The notes beneath the pieces are model-generated. The model was not told where the DNA came from, ran no database searches, and was given only the letters and a program-made list of their open reading frames with translations. 40,317 bases of DNA from Chitinophagales bacterium (GTDB lineage: Bacteria; Bacteroidota; Bacteroidia; Chitinophagales; Chitinophagaceae): positions 1 through 40,317 of the forward strand of contig JANXQO010000054.1 in NCBI GenBank assembly GCA_025353485.1. The letters are read 5' to 3'. Shown in pieces: positions 7,740-16,263 of this stretch (the stretch's first letter is position 1; the number at the start of each line of letters is the position of its first letter). The position numbers were made by a program, and so were the translations under genes.

Positions 7740-9857
7740 TTAGTGTAAAGAATCTTTTACAGGTTTCTTTTGTTCATCAGGTAATATACCTTCCCTGTTT
7801 GATTTGTTTTCAGGAATATCTTTCTTCTTTTGATCTTCTTTTTGTTTAGCTTTTTTTAATTTTTCCAGTGCTTCCTGATCGTCCTGTTCATCCATACCCA
7901 TTGTATCTTTTATAATTTTTATATATCCCTTTGCAAGAAGATAGGAAGTATCTTTTAAATGAAGTAAAGAATCACGATAGCGCAACTCCCTGTAAATTCT
8001 TGCCGGCATTAAATTTAATTTTGAAATTTCTTCAACCTTTGCTTTCCTGTCTGGCTCAGTAATAGAATCTTTTAAATATTGTTCTATCATAAAGCCGGCA
8101 ATTGGTGCAGCTGAACTTGCGCCAAAGCCTGCGTTTTCACAAATAACCGCGATAGCAATTTTAGGATTATCTCTTGGTGCAAATGCTGCAAAAAACGCAT
8201 GATCTTTTTGTTTTACTCCGCGGTAAGAATTTTCTACTGTACCTGTTTTACCACATACCACAATCCCCGGAACTTTTGCAGCGCTTCCTGTACCGGTTTC
8301 CATTACACCCTGCATACCATCATGTACAGCTTCAAAAACACTGTCAGGAATATCTACGGCTGTATGTTTTTCATTAAATTTTGTAAGCATACCAAATGTA
8401 TCGCCACCTTCAATTGAATCTATCAGGTGAGGAATTTTATACCATCCTTTATTTGCGAGATATGCCATTTCATTTGCCACCTGCAATGGAGTTACATTCA
8501 CTTCGCCCTGGCCTATGCTCACTGAGCGAAAATTACAATAATTCCATTTTCCTGTTCCATACACTTTATTAAAATAAGCGGGTGTTGGAATATTCCCTCT
8601 TTTTTCTGAAGGAAGATCAATTCCCAATTTATGTCCAAGCCCGAACGCATACATATAATTGTCCCATACGGCTAAACTGCTGTCTACTGAAGGATACTGT
8701 TGATTATTTATTACCCTTTGCATTACGGTAGCAAAATAAGTATTGTCAGAAACGGTGATGGCGCTTCGCAAATTGAATACACCACGATCTAAACATTTCA
8801 TAGGCTTGCCGCTGCCGCATCCATAAAAAGCTCCGGAACAGGCAACCCTGAAATCAGTTGTGATCACGCCTTCCTGCAATCCTATTAATGCCTGCAGCGT
8901 TTTAAAAGTAGATCCCGGAGAGTAAGTAGAGTTTACGGTACGGTTCATCAATGGTAATCTTGGATCGAGTAAAAGCTCTGCAAAATGTTTTTTCCTTTCT
9001 GAGCCGGTTAAAAGCTTAGGTTTAAAAGTAGGCGTGCTTACCATTGCTAAAATGCCGCCGGTTTTTGGATCAATGGCAACTATTGCACCTACTTTATTAT
9101 CCATTAATTTTTCTCCCAACATCTGCAATTGAATATCCAGCGCCATGTGCATGTTCTGCCCTGCAATAGCCGCTGTATCATACCTGCCATTTTCTAACCT
9201 GTCTGTTAGCCGGTTCTTATTATCTCTTTTCCAAAATTCAATTCCGCGTTCTCCCATCAAAACTTTTTCATAACTGTGTTCAAGCCCTGTCCAGCCTGTA
9301 TAATCGCCGATCTGGTAACCTTCACCGGCATGCTTTTTTAGAAATGGAGAATCTACTTCTGATAAATAACCTAAAATATTTCCTGCGGCATCATAGGGAT
9401 AATCTCTTACAGGCCGTTCCTGCAAATAAAAAGCAGGAACAAATTTGTACATGCTTTCATTAAGTTTTGCAATTTTTTCTTCCGGTAAAAGCGCTTCAAA
9501 TACAGAGGGGCGGTAACTTTTATTTTTGATAATAGCTGTAATAATTCTTTTTCTAAATTCAGCAGTATCAATGTTGAGTATTCTGCAAAGCGCAAAAGTA
9601 TCTACGCCTTTTAATTTTCCGGGAGTTACCATCAGGTCGTAAATAATTGTGTTTTGTAAGATGGCTTTGCCTTTGCGGTCAAATAAAATTCCCCTGTCGG
9701 GATAAAGTACTTTTCTAAATTTCCCCTGCTCATCAGCCATTATAGAATATTTTTTATTTATTATCTGCAGGTTGAATAATCGAAAAATAATTATTAAACT
9801 CATTATAATAAAAATAAGACTGATTACATTTTTGCGGGACTGATTAAAAACAGACAC
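7740..9857 (-). CDS. mrdA: Penicillin-binding protein 2 (elongation transpeptidase)
   Basis: This is the class B transpeptidase of the elongasome. One N-terminal membrane segment (residues 11-30) is followed by the PBP dimerisation domain (RGILFDRKGK, RDYPYD). The transpeptidase domain has SxxK as S316-T-F-K319, SxN as S370-D-N372, and KTG at 537-539. The C-terminus after about residue 655 is a charged Lys/Glu/Asp tail not needed for catalysis. At 705 residues it is long for PBP2 because of that tail. The start is GTG at 9857; the first in-frame ATG lies inside the membrane helix, so GTG is preferred. It lies between mreD (59 bases upstream) and rodA. Confidence 0.93.
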   Translation of the reverse strand: MSVFNQSRKNVISLIFIIMSLIIIFRLFNLQIINKKYSIMADEQGKFRKVLYPDRGILFDRKGKAILQNTIIYDLMVTPGKLKGVDTFALCRILNIDTAEFRKRIITAIIKNKSYRPSVFEALLPEEKIAKLNESMYKFVPAFYLQERPVRDYPYDAAGNILGYLSEVDSPFLKKHAGEGYQIGDYTGWTGLEHSYEKVLMGERGIEFWKRDNKNRLTDRLENGRYDTAAIAGQNMHMALDIQLQMLGEKLMDNKVGAIVAIDPKTGGILAMVSTPTFKPKLLTGSERKKHFAELLLDPRLPLMNRTVNSTYSPGSTFKTLQALIGLQEGVITTDFRVACSGAFYGCGSGKPMKCLDRGVFNLRSAITVSDNTYFATVMQRVINNQQYPSVDSSLAVWDNYMYAFGLGHKLGIDLPSEKRGNIPTPAYFNKVYGTGKWNYCNFRSVSIGQGEVNVTPLQVANEMAYLANKGWYKIPHLIDSIEGGDTFGMLTKFNEKHTAVDIPDSVFEAVHDGMQGVMETGTGSAAKVPGIVVCGKTGTVENSYRGVKQKDHAFFAAFAPRDNPKIAIAVICENAGFGASSAAPIAGFMIEQYLKDSITEPDRKAKVEEISKLNLMPARIYRELRYRDSLLHLKDTSYLLAKGYIKIIKDTMGMDEQDDQEALEKLKKAKQKEDQKKKDIPENKSNREGILPDEQKKPVKDSLH

Positions 9858-9916
9858 TTATTGGTGATTTTACGGGAGTATAAAGAGAGAACGGAATAAT
9901 TGTAAAAATAATATCT

Positions 9917-10450
9917 CTATGCTGTATTTGTTCTAAATTTTTGTTTGCGTACAAATAATAATTCTGTAATTAAAATTAAGAACAATGATATAGCGACAGA
10001 GAACAATGTTTTTCCGATAAAATATAATACTCCCGCAAACTGTAATGCTTCTAACAAAAAAAGAAAAGCATGATGAATAAAGGTTAACACAGAAACGTAT
10101 ACGAAATAAGATGCAAAGCCCATACTTTTAATGGAAGGCTCTTCATAGTTGGCTTCTACGCCTTCCTGGGTTATTAAAATGTTTATCAAAAACGGGCGGA
10201 GATAGGCGATTAAAACACAAGAGGCAGCATGCAGGCCGGGTGTTTTAGTAAAATAATCCAATGCAAGGCCAATGGCCAAAGCCTGTAGCATCAACGTTCT
10301 TCTTCCTGTTTTAAATGGCAGCCAAAGAATGAATAAAAAATACAGGTAAGGGTTGATAAGATGATGCAGTGGTGGCACCTGGTTAAGCACAAATACCTGT
10401 ACCAAAATAAAAAGAATAAATCTTATTATATTTTTTACCAGGTTACTCAT
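9917..10450 (-). CDS. mreD: Rod shape-determining protein MreD
   Basis: This 177-residue protein is almost wholly hydrophobic, with five or six predicted membrane segments and a short basic C-terminus. MreD sequences are poorly conserved, so the call rests on size, topology and position: it overlaps the end of mreC by 8 bases and precedes the PBP2 gene. MreD is the inner-membrane partner of MreC in the elongasome. The motif RPFLINI and the early hydrophobic segment FILFILVQVFVLNQ fit Bacteroidota versions. Confidence 0.85.
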   Translation of the reverse strand: MSNLVKNIIRFILFILVQVFVLNQVPPLHHLINPYLYFLFILWLPFKTGRRTLMLQALAIGLALDYFTKTPGLHAASCVLIAYLRPFLINILITQEGVEANYEEPSIKSMGFASYFVYVSVLTFIHHAFLFLLEALQFAGVLYFIGKTLFSVAISLFLILITELLFVRKQKFRTNTA

Positions 10451-11300
10451 TTGTTTTTTTTACTCTTTTTAATAATTCCCCTGGCTCTTCCTTTTGAAGG
10501 TTATTAATTATGTACACAAACTCCACATTATAAAAATTAGCTGCTGTTTTTACTTTAAGTGTATACAGATTTGTGCTTTTGTCTGCAACAATTTCATCAA
10601 TAGTTCCAATGAGCAATCCATACGGGAACTTGTCAGAAAAGCCACTGGTGATAACAGAATCACCTTTAGTTACTTTTGCACTCTTTCCTATATCTTTTAA
10701 TAAAACTATATTAGGTTTTTTGCCATCCCAAACTATATTTCCTGTCTCACCGCTTTTTTTAAGCTTTGCACTTATATTACTTTGGCGGTGAAGTAAACTC
10801 ATTACCACTGCATAATTATTGCTGATATCTATCACGGTTCCTACAACTGCATTGTTTACATCTATCACTCCAAGGTCTTTTTGTAATCCCTGTAAAATGC
10901 CCCTGTGCAGTTGAATATAATTATTTGGAAGACTAACAGAATTGCCGATTACTTTTGCATGCAGGTATTGATACTTCCTGTATTTTTCCGTTGAATCAAT
11001 TCTTATTGTATCCAGAGCAATTTTGGTGGTGGTATCAGGCATTTCAAAATCCTGTTTTAATTTATTGTACAGCATTTCATTCGCCTTAACCAAAGAATCA
11101 TTTGTTCTTTTTAATTGAAAATAATATTCTACCCTATTGTATTGTTTGTAAACTTTTCCGCTAACCTCATTGGCAATATTCATAAATACGGCATTGTGAA
11201 AACGGTTGTAATTAAAAACCATAAAAAGACAAAAACCCTGTAATACTAAAAAGAGAAGAAAATTAAAATATCTGCGGATGAATAAAAAGATGTTACGCAT
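10443..11300 (-). CDS. mreC: Rod shape-determining protein MreC
   Basis: MreC links cytoplasmic MreB filaments to periplasmic PBP2. It has one N-terminal membrane segment (about residues 9-27), a coiled-coil stretch ending near residue 80, and the beta-rich MreC core (GNSVSLPNNYIQLHRG, VVGTVIDISNNYAVVMSLLHRQSN, SGFSDKFPYGLLIG). I chose the ATG at 11300. An in-frame ATG at 11312 lies inside a GC-rich palindromic repeat and would add MEGA, encoded by the repeat. The protein is 285 residues. The 3' end overlaps mreD by 8 bases. In many relatives mreC follows mreB directly; here a lipoprotein gene and two repeats lie between them. Confidence 0.92.
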   Translation of the reverse strand: MRNIFLFIRRYFNFLLFLVLQGFCLFMVFNYNRFHNAVFMNIANEVSGKVYKQYNRVEYYFQLKRTNDSLVKANEMLYNKLKQDFEMPDTTTKIALDTIRIDSTEKYRKYQYLHAKVIGNSVSLPNNYIQLHRGILQGLQKDLGVIDVNNAVVGTVIDISNNYAVVMSLLHRQSNISAKLKKSGETGNIVWDGKKPNIVLLKDIGKSAKVTKGDSVITSGFSDKFPYGLLIGTIDEIVADKSTNLYTLKVKTAANFYNVEFVYIINNLQKEEPGELLKRVKKTNE

Positions 11301-11331
11301 GGCCCCCTCCATCTCCCCCGGTGGGGGAGGG
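11301..11331. repeat. GC-rich palindromic repeat, copy 1
   Basis: A GGCCCCCTCC arm is followed by CTCCCCC (313-319 of the 11 kb block) pairing with GGGGGAG over three bases (GGT). It directly abuts the mreC start codon. Related copies are at 11780-11810 (inverted), 27953-27982 (inverted) and, diverged, at 12928-12954. Confidence 0.75.
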
Positions 11332-11388
11332 TTTAGAAAGTTTATTAGAAATATACATTCATTAAATTATTCAGAGATTAATTTTTTG

Positions 11389-11721
11389 TTATTTCATTTT
11401 GTAAAAAATTCTTGGGCCATTTTCATTAGTAAACCTCAACTCATTTCCTTTATCGTTTAATGACATTGTATCGTTTGCCGAAGAAATTAAAGTTTTAGTA
11501 TCAGGGTTATATTTGAATACGTAATCCTTTAATCGCATGCGTAAAAGCTTAGCTACGTAAGTACCGTTGTCACTACTATGAATTATAACAAAGGTTGTAT
11601 CGTTGCTATTTTCCTCCGTATTATAATATCCAAGAAATTTATCGCTATTAGATTGGTTACAACTGACAAATAACAGGGTTATTATCATTATGCACAACGT
11701 CACTAAAAATTTACGACTCAT
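11389..11721 (-). CDS. Small lipoprotein inside the mre operon
   Basis: This 110-residue protein has a lipoprotein signal: LVTLCIMIITLLFVSC, Cys at 21. The mature part begins NQSNSDKFLGYYN and is rich in Thr, Asn and Asp; it is predicted to be beta-stranded and resembles small lipocalin-like outer-membrane lipoproteins in style only. No family is recognised. It lies between mreB and mreC on the same strand and is flanked by inverted copies of a GC-rich palindrome (11301-11331 and 11780-11810). A weak -7 box (CAAATAAA on the plus strand, 11726-11733; 7 of 8 matches) lies 4 bases before its ATG, so it may have its own promoter. Confidence 0.72.
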   Translation of the reverse strand: MSRKFLVTLCIMIITLLFVSCNQSNSDKFLGYYNTEENSNDTTFVIIHSSDNGTYVAKLLRMRLKDYVFKYNPDTKTLISSANDTMSLNDKGNELRFTNENGPRIFYKMK

Positions 11722-11779
11722 ACAGCAAATAAATTATAGATTTTTCATATCAGAATAAACGGCATTGTGTGTTAGCAAG

Positions 11780-11810
11780 TCTCCCCTTTCGGGGGGGATT
11801 AGAGGGGGCC
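11780..11810. repeat. GC-rich palindromic repeat, copy 2 (inverted)
   Basis: This is the reverse-complement relative of the element at 11301-11331: a TCCCC/GGGGGA hairpin over TTTC, then AGAGGGGGCC. It ends one base before the mreB stop codon. Together with copy 1 it brackets the lipoprotein gene in inverted orientation. Confidence 0.75.
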
Positions 11811-12836
11811 TTATCTCATTACAAAAGGAAAACGGTCATAATGTTTTAGCGCTATGCCTGTTCCTCTAACTACACTTTTTAAAGGATCGTCAGCAATGTG
11901 TACCGGCAATTTTATTTTAGCCGCTAATCTTTTATCAAGCCCTCTAAGCAAAGCGCCGCCACCGGTTAAATACAAACCTCTGCGGTAAATATCAGAAGCC
12001 AGCTCGGGTGGAGTAGTTTCCAAAGCTTTAAGAATCGCTTCTTCAATTTTAAAAATTGATTTATCAAGTGCTTCGGCAATTTCCTGGTAGCTCACAAATA
12101 TTTGTTTAGGTATCCCGGTTACAAGATCACGCCCATTAACGGGAATGTCGTCAGGCGGATTTTCAAGATCTTTCGTGGCAGAACCTATCTGTATTTTAAT
12201 TTGTTCGGCTGTTCTCTCTCCAATTAATAAACTGTGATACCGGCGCAAAGCCTCCTTAATATCTGCAGTAAATTCATCACCTGCAATACGGATAGATTGA
12301 TCGCAAACAATACCTGCCAATGCGATAACTGTTATACCTGTTGTTCCTCCGCCAATATCAATTATCATATTACCTACAGGCTCTTCCACATCAATACCAA
12401 TACCCAGTGCAGCAGCCATAGGTTCGTGTAATAAATAAACTTCTTTTGCTCCCGCCTGTTCTGCACTGTCTCTTACAGCACGCTTTTCTACTTCTGTAAT
12501 ACTACTGGGTATACAGATCATCATACGCCAGCTTGGAGGAAACAAAGGTTTTTTTGGGTAGATCATTTTGATCATTGCCCGTATCATCAGTTCGGCAGCA
12601 TTAAAATCTGCTATCACTCCATCTTTTAAAGGGCGAACTGTTCGAATGCTTTCATGAGTCTTCTCATGCATCATCAATGCTTTTTTACCTACTGCCAATA
12701 AGTTCTTGGGATTATTGCGGTCCAACGCTACAATAGAGGGCTCGTTTACCACCACTACATCATTATGAATGATAAGGGTGTTTGCGGTTCCCAGGTCTAT
12801 TGCGATTTCCTGCGTAAAAAAATTAAAAAGGCCCAT
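11811..12836 (-). CDS. mreB: Actin-like rod shape-determining protein MreB
   Basis: MreB polymerises under the inner membrane and guides the elongation machinery. The actin fold is clear: IDLGTANTLI (phosphate 1), IDIGGGTTGITVIAL (phosphate 2), LHEPMAAALG (connect 1) and TGGGALLRGLDKRL (adenosine region). Length, 341 residues, is normal. The N-terminus MGLFNFFTQE could be a short membrane-binding amphipathic stretch. It is the first gene of the minus-strand set mreB, lipoprotein, mreC, mreD, PBP2, rodA. The ATG at 12836 fits the family. Confidence 0.95.
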   Translation of the reverse strand: MGLFNFFTQEIAIDLGTANTLIIHNDVVVVNEPSIVALDRNNPKNLLAVGKKALMMHEKTHESIRTVRPLKDGVIADFNAAELMIRAMIKMIYPKKPLFPPSWRMMICIPSSITEVEKRAVRDSAEQAGAKEVYLLHEPMAAALGIGIDVEEPVGNMIIDIGGGTTGITVIALAGIVCDQSIRIAGDEFTADIKEALRRYHSLLIGERTAEQIKIQIGSATKDLENPPDDIPVNGRDLVTGIPKQIFVSYQEIAEALDKSIFKIEEAILKALETTPPELASDIYRRGLYLTGGGALLRGLDKRLAAKIKLPVHIADDPLKSVVRGTGIALKHYDRFPFVMR

Positions 12837-12927
12837 GCTTTGGGGTAAAAATTAAAATGTAAACAATGCCTGCAAAGTTGAATCAAATAATTTGAATTAA
12901 CAATGCCAAACATTTGATAAATAAAAG

Positions 12928-12954
12928 TCCCCTCTATTTGCCCCAACGGGCAAT
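12928..12954. repeat. Diverged GC-rich palindromic repeat, copy 4
   Basis: The CCCCTCTAT arm matches the arms of the copies at 11301, 11780 and 27953. The hairpin is TTGCCC/GGGCAA over CAAC (12938-12953) instead of the usual C-run/G-run. It lies upstream of mreB. Confidence 0.5.
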
Positions 12955-12981
12955 GTCATTTAAGTTAAGAATATGCGATAC

Positions 12982-13043
12982 AAACCAGGAAGGTTTTTTT
13001 CAAGATTTTAAATTGAGAAAGAATTATAAAACCTTCCTGGTTT
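12982..13043. repeat. 16-bp perfect inverted repeat with 30-base loop
   Basis: AAACCAGGAAGGTTTT (12982-12997) is the exact reverse complement of 13028-13043. The loop is AT-rich. The spacer lies between the 5' end of mreB and the 3' end of purD, so it could be a purD terminator or a small mobile or dispersed repeat. There is no clear T-tract on the minus strand. Confidence 0.7.
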
Positions 13044-13109
13044 TACAAAGTTGTTTATAATGCCTTATCTGATGGTCCGGCTGACTACAATAGATTTTTT
13101 AATTGGTGA

Positions 13110-13122
13110 GACCGGGACGGTC
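13110..13122. other. Small hairpin after purD
   Basis: GACCG pairs with CGGTC over GGA. It lies 14 bases past the purD stop on the minus strand. With no T-tract it is only a weak terminator candidate. Confidence 0.3.
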
Positions 13123-13136
13123 AGACCTGATGGGCT

Positions 13137-14447
13137 TTAATCCGCAAATTCATAGCCGATATCATCCCGAAAATACATGCCTTCAAAATAGATCTGCCCT
13201 AAAATATTTTTAGATAATTCAATGGCTTCTCCAATAGTATCCGATAAGGCTGACACTGCCAACACTCTTCCTCCATTGGTAATAATTTCTTCTCCTTCTT
13301 TTTTTGTGCCGGCATGAAAAACCATTATCCCTCCATCTGCTTCAATTGTTTTTACCGATTCAGGATTTTCCAAATACCCAAAATCAATGACTTTACCTTT
13401 TTCATATTCGCCGGGGTAGCCGCCACTTACTGCAACAATTGTTGCTGCGCATCTTTCGTCAATATCAATTTTTTCTTTATTAAGTTCTCCGCTTGAGCAG
13501 CTAATAAATAATTGAACAAGATCATTTTTTAATCTTAATAATACTACTTCACTTTCCGGATCACCCATCCGGCAATTGTATTCAATAACCATAGGTTCAT
13601 CTTCAACTTTTATCAAACCAAAAAAAATAAAACCTTTGTATTCAAGATCTTCTTTTTGTAATCCCTCAATGGTAGGGTGTATAATTTTTTCAACAATCTT
13701 TTGCATAAATGCTTTATGTGCAAATGGCACAGGGCTTACTGCTCCCATGCCACCGGTATTAAGGCCTGTGTCTCCTTCTCCTATCCTCTTATAATCCTTT
13801 GCTTCCGGCAACAAAACAAAATTCTTACCATCCGTTAAAACAAAAACACTTAATTCAATTCCGTTTAAAAATTCTTCTACAACAACTTTTTTTCCGGCAG
13901 CGCCAAATTTTGATTGTTGTATCATCAGCTCAAATTCTGCCATGGCTTCGATATGATTCTGACAAATTAAAACACCCTTGCCTGCCGTTAAACCATCTGC
14001 TTTTAACACAACAGGCAGCGTATGTTCTTTAATATAGTGAAGACCCTCTTCATAATTGATTGCATCAAATTCTTTGTAAGAAGCGGTTGGGATATTATGG
14101 CGCTGCATAAATGCTTTTGCATACGATTTACTGCCTTCCAGTTTTGCGGCATCTTTAGAAGGGCCAATGAGATTTATTTTATTTAATTTTTTATCATTTT
14201 TAAAAAAATCATAAATGCCGTTCACCAATGGATCTTCCGGCCCAACAAAAACCATCTCTATATTTTGTTTGATGCAAACTTTTTTTATTGCATCAAAATC
14301 AGTTAAAGAAATATCAATGTTATCTCCAAATTGGATTGTGCCTGCATTGCCGGGTGCAATAAATAATTTTGTGAGAAGCTTACTCCGGCTGATCTTCCAC
14401 GCAAATGCATGTTCTCTTGCGCCGCTTCCGAGTAGTAGAATATTCAA
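13137..14447 (-). CDS. purD: Phosphoribosylamine--glycine ligase (GARS)
   Basis: PurD joins phosphoribosylamine and glycine using ATP, the second step of purine synthesis. The N-terminus MNILLLGSGAREHAFAWK is the family signature. The ATP-grasp domain follows, with VLKADGLTAGKGV, VEEFLNGIELSVF, GMGAVSPVPFA and YNCRMGDPESEVVL. At 436 residues it is of normal length. The start codon is TTG at 14447, fixed by the conserved N-terminal strand. A TAAATTTG -7 box lies 30 bases upstream on the minus strand. The gene stands alone. Confidence 0.95.
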   Translation of the reverse strand: MNILLLGSGAREHAFAWKISRSKLLTKLFIAPGNAGTIQFGDNIDISLTDFDAIKKVCIKQNIEMVFVGPEDPLVNGIYDFFKNDKKLNKINLIGPSKDAAKLEGSKSYAKAFMQRHNIPTASYKEFDAINYEEGLHYIKEHTLPVVLKADGLTAGKGVLICQNHIEAMAEFELMIQQSKFGAAGKKVVVEEFLNGIELSVFVLTDGKNFVLLPEAKDYKRIGEGDTGLNTGGMGAVSPVPFAHKAFMQKIVEKIIHPTIEGLQKEDLEYKGFIFFGLIKVEDEPMVIEYNCRMGDPESEVVLLRLKNDLVQLFISCSSGELNKEKIDIDERCAATIVAVSGGYPGEYEKGKVIDFGYLENPESVKTIEADGGIMVFHAGTKKEGEEIITNGGRVLAVSALSDTIGEAIELSKNILGQIYFEGMYFRDDIGYEFAD

Positions 14448-14477
14448 AGGAAATTAGTTTAATGGGTTACTGAGATG

Positions 14478-14485
14478 CAAATTTA
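14478..14485 (-). promoter_or_regulatory. Candidate -7 box of purD
   Basis: The minus strand reads TAAATTTG, an exact match to the Bacteroidota -7 consensus TAnnTTTG. It lies 30 bases before the purD start. No good -33 TTG at 19-20 bases was found. Confidence 0.4.
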
Positions 14486-14544
14486 GCTATTCAAATTTTG
14501 TAATTTCTTCCAATTATAATTAAACCGGATATTTTTTAACATCG

Positions 14545-14579
14545 AAATTTTATAATTAGAATTTGGCATTTAGAATTTA
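14545..14579. repeat. Degenerate heptamer repeats (5 units)
   Basis: Units of 7 bases in register include GAATTTG and GAATTTA, with TTAGAATTT repeated exactly 14 bases apart (14556 and 14570). AT-richness makes this one of the weaker arrays. It lies upstream of the first POT transporter. Confidence 0.4.
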
Positions 14580-14632
14580 TCTGTATTTTACAAGTTGAAC
14601 AAAACCACATTACTCAATTAAATTATAAATGT

Positions 14633-16192
14633 ATGAATGTAGATCCGGCAACATCAAATGCTTTGGCAGAAGAACCAAGGAGAAGCCATCCCAAAGGATT
14701 ATATGTTTTGTTCGCTACCGAATTTTGGGAAAGGTTCAGCTACTATGGTATGCGGGCAATTTTTGTTCTTTTTATGACGGATAAATTGCTTTTTGATAAG
14801 GCATACGCATCTAACATTTATGGCAGCTATACAGGCCTTGTTTATTTAACGCCATTAATTGGTGGCTACATGGCAGACAGGTATTGGGGTAACAGAAAAT
14901 CAATTTTTGTTGGTGGAATATTAATGGCTCTCGGACAATTTACTTTATTTGCATGTGCCTCTATGAGCACAGGTTCAGGAGCTGCAACAACCATTCTGTG
15001 GACAGGCCTTGCATTATTAATTTTCGGCAATGGTTTTTTTAAACCGAATATTTCTACAATGGTTGGCCAGTTATATCCTGAAGGAGACAACAGTAAAAAA
15101 GATGCAGCCTATACCATTTTTTATATGGGTATAAATGCCGGTGCATTTTTATCTCCATTGATCTGCGGTTACCTTGGTGAAAAAGTAGATTTTAAATGGG
15201 GCTTTTTTGCAGCAGGTGTTGGTATGATTATAAGCCTTGTAATATTTTATTTTACAAAAGATAAATATGTGGTTTCTCATACAGGAAAACCGTTAGGCAC
15301 ACGTGCAAATAAACTAATGGATACATCTGTTTCTGAAACCGGTAAAACTGGTTTTAGCAGCACACAGCTTATTATTATTATAGCTGCAATAGCCGCCGCA
15401 ATTTCTCTAATATATTTTGTGTTGAAAGTTGATTTCTGGGGATCTTTTATTTATGGAATGACCCTATGTTTACCATTTGCAATTCTTACTGACAGATCAT
15501 TAACCAAAGTGGAAAGACAACGTTTATGGGTCATCGTAATTATCATGCTGTTTGTAATTTTCTTTTGGATGTGTTTTGAGCAGGCAGGAGCATCACTAAC
15601 ATTTTTTGCAAAAGAACAAACAGACCGCCATGTATTTGGATGGGAAATGCCTGCAAGCTATTTCCAAAGTTTCAACCCCATTTTTATAGTTATACTGGCT
15701 CCCATATTTGCTACTCTTTGGAGTAAGCTTGGTAAAAAAGGAATCGAACCTCCGGCGCCAATGAAACAGGCTATGGGACTTGGTTTTCTGGCATTGGGAT
15801 TTTTATTTATTGCTTTTGGAACACCTGCAAATCTTACTCTTCAGGTTAGTATTATCTGGTTAACGGGTTTATATTTTTTACATACAGTTGGTGAACTTTT
15901 TTTAAGCCCTATCGGGTTATCAATGGTAAATAAATTAACGCCGGGAAGATTTACATCATTGATGATGGGCATTTGGTTTATGGCAATTGCTACAGGAAAT
16001 AAATTGGCAGGTACGATGAGTTCCCTATATCCTGATCCCAAAGCAACAGGACCGAAACCTGTTTTTTTAGGGATAACTATTGATAGTTTGCATACTTATT
16101 TTATGATATTTGTTGCGTTTGCAGGTGTGGCAGCAGTGATTCTATTTTTATTATCATTCAAACTTCGTAAGATGATGCATGGAATAAAATAA
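14633..16192 (+). CDS. POT-family proton-coupled peptide transporter 1
   Basis: This 519-residue membrane protein belongs to the POT/PTR branch of the major facilitator superfamily, which imports di- and tripeptides with protons. The family motif ExxERFxYYG is present as EFWERFSYYGMRA near residue 31, and the second signature FYMGINAGAFLSPLICGYLGE is near residue 162. About 12 to 14 membrane helices are visible. It is followed by a hairpin terminator and then a second POT gene in tandem, with a similar N-terminal layout (a short hydrophilic tail, then HPK-LY). The pair is probably an old duplication; amino acid scavenging is the likely role. Confidence 0.9.
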   Translation: MNVDPATSNALAEEPRRSHPKGLYVLFATEFWERFSYYGMRAIFVLFMTDKLLFDKAYASNIYGSYTGLVYLTPLIGGYMADRYWGNRKSIFVGGILMALGQFTLFACASMSTGSGAATTILWTGLALLIFGNGFFKPNISTMVGQLYPEGDNSKKDAAYTIFYMGINAGAFLSPLICGYLGEKVDFKWGFFAAGVGMIISLVIFYFTKDKYVVSHTGKPLGTRANKLMDTSVSETGKTGFSSTQLIIIIAAIAAAISLIYFVLKVDFWGSFIYGMTLCLPFAILTDRSLTKVERQRLWVIVIIMLFVIFFWMCFEQAGASLTFFAKEQTDRHVFGWEMPASYFQSFNPIFIVILAPIFATLWSKLGKKGIEPPAPMKQAMGLGFLALGFLFIAFGTPANLTLQVSIIWLTGLYFLHTVGELFLSPIGLSMVNKLTPGRFTSLMMGIWFMAIATGNKLAGTMSSLYPDPKATGPKPVFLGITIDSLHTYFMIFVAFAGVAAVILFLLSFKLRKMMHGIK

Positions 16193-16210
16193 TATTTCTT
16201 AAATAATTTT

Positions 16211-16240
16211 AAAGGCGATCTTATGGTCGCCTTTTTATTT
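16211..16240 (+). terminator. Rho-independent terminator between the POT genes
   Basis: AAAGGCGA (16211-16218) pairs with TCGCCTTT (16227-16234) over an 8-base loop, followed by TTTATTT. It lies 18 bases after the first POT stop, so the two POT genes are probably transcribed separately. Confidence 0.8.
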
Positions 16241-16263
16241 ATCTTGATAAAATAATTTTTTTT

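Larger units (their letters stand above)
12837..13136. other. 300-bp spacer between mreB and purD, rich in inverted repeats
   Basis: No gene is seen. The spacer should hold the mreB promoter, but no exact TAnnTTTG box was found; CAACTTTG on the minus strand is the nearest match. It contains a TCAAATAATTTGA palindrome, a diverged GC-rich repeat (12928-12954), a long hairpin (12982-13043) and a small GACCG/CGGTC hairpin (13110-13122). Confidence 0.45.
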
